Origin: an uncultured Campylobacter sp.
GTDB lineage: Bacteria; Campylobacterota; Campylobacteria; Campylobacterales; Campylobacteraceae
Direction: 5' to 3'
DNA length: 15,216 nucleotides
NCBI RefSeq assembly: GCF_937890585.1
Contig: NZ_CALACG010000343.1
Coordinates: forward strand, 1-15,216
The translations under genes and the position numbers were made by a program. Positions 15,144 through 15,216 of the stretch are shown one piece after another. Every line of letters starts with the position of its first letter. The stretch's first letter is position 1. The notes beneath the pieces are model-generated. The model was not told where the DNA came from. It saw only the letters and a program-made list of their open reading frames with translations, and made no database searches.

Positions 15144-15184
15144 AATTTCAAAAATAAAAATTTAGAAATTTTGTTTCATAAATT

Positions 15185-15208
15185 CACATATCTTTATTTT
15201 TATATGTG
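15185..15208. repeat. Inverted repeat upstream of dctP (operator or terminator candidate)
   Basis: CACATAT and ATATGTG form perfect 7-base arms around a 10-base T-rich spacer. It lies about 54-77 bases upstream of the predicted dctP transcription start, a plausible activator site. On the plus strand it is followed by TATTTTTG, so it could equally end a neighbouring gene beyond the window. Confidence 0.35.
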
Positions 15209-15216
15209 TATTTTTG

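Noticed and set aside
15143..15173. AAATTTC / GAAATTT inverted repeat near the dctP -10 box
   Set aside because: Arms are made of the ubiquitous AAATTT string with a long AT spacer; likely chance.
1..15216. Very frequent AAATTT / AAATTTAG strings as a possible repeat or uptake sequence
   Set aside because: They fall mostly in coding sequence as Lys-Phe, Asn-Leu or Phe codons on both strands and fit the known base and codon habits of this genus.

Overview
The window looks like a stretch of chromosome from a Campylobacter, most likely of the C. concisus group. The evidence is low-to-moderate GC by eye, constant AAATTT / AAATTTA strings (Lys-Phe and Asn-Leu codons), TATAAT -10 boxes with T-rich rather than TTGACA upstream regions, AAAGGA-type ribosome binding sites, and frequent TTG/GTG starts. 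The run frr, secG, Bax-inhibitor-1 protein, carbonic anhydrase, MscS channel has the order I recall for C. jejuni Cj0234c-Cj0238. That comparison is from memory, not a search.

Left part (35-4187): a DUF4143-type P-loop ATPase with a degenerate Walker B, then a two-gene unit of a secreted DUF3298-like protein and ribonuclease HII (rnhB), joined by a TAATG overlap. Facing them, with the two 3' ends overlapping by 9 bp, is a polytopic DUF4153-like membrane protein on the minus strand.

Centre, minus strand (4280-7255): secG, a periplasmic polysaccharide deacetylase and frr form one tight unit with its own promoter. Two hairpins follow frr. Upstream, a Bax-inhibitor-1 family protein is followed by a free-standing ThiD2-type thiamin domain. 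The deacetylase and the ThiD2 gene are the two additions relative to the C. jejuni order.

Centre, plus strand (7384-12251): an extended -10 promoter precedes beta-carbonic anhydrase, a large MscS-family channel overlapping it by 8 nt, a 52-residue extremely acidic Asp/Glu/Tyr protein, and two tandem membrane diguanylate cyclases that overlap each other. Spacing suggests one five-gene operon linking CO2/bicarbonate conversion, osmotic or envelope sensing and c-di-GMP synthesis. It ends at a 28-bp perfect palindrome that contains parts of both convergent stop codons. The acidic protein and its operon are the least explained part of the window.

Right part, minus strand (12277-15105): a complete TRAP transporter operon dctP-dctQ-dctM, probably for C4-dicarboxylates, with a -10 box and an inverted repeat upstream. 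I found no tRNA, rRNA, CRISPR array, insertion sequence or phage gene. There is no gene-free stretch longer than about 170 bases.
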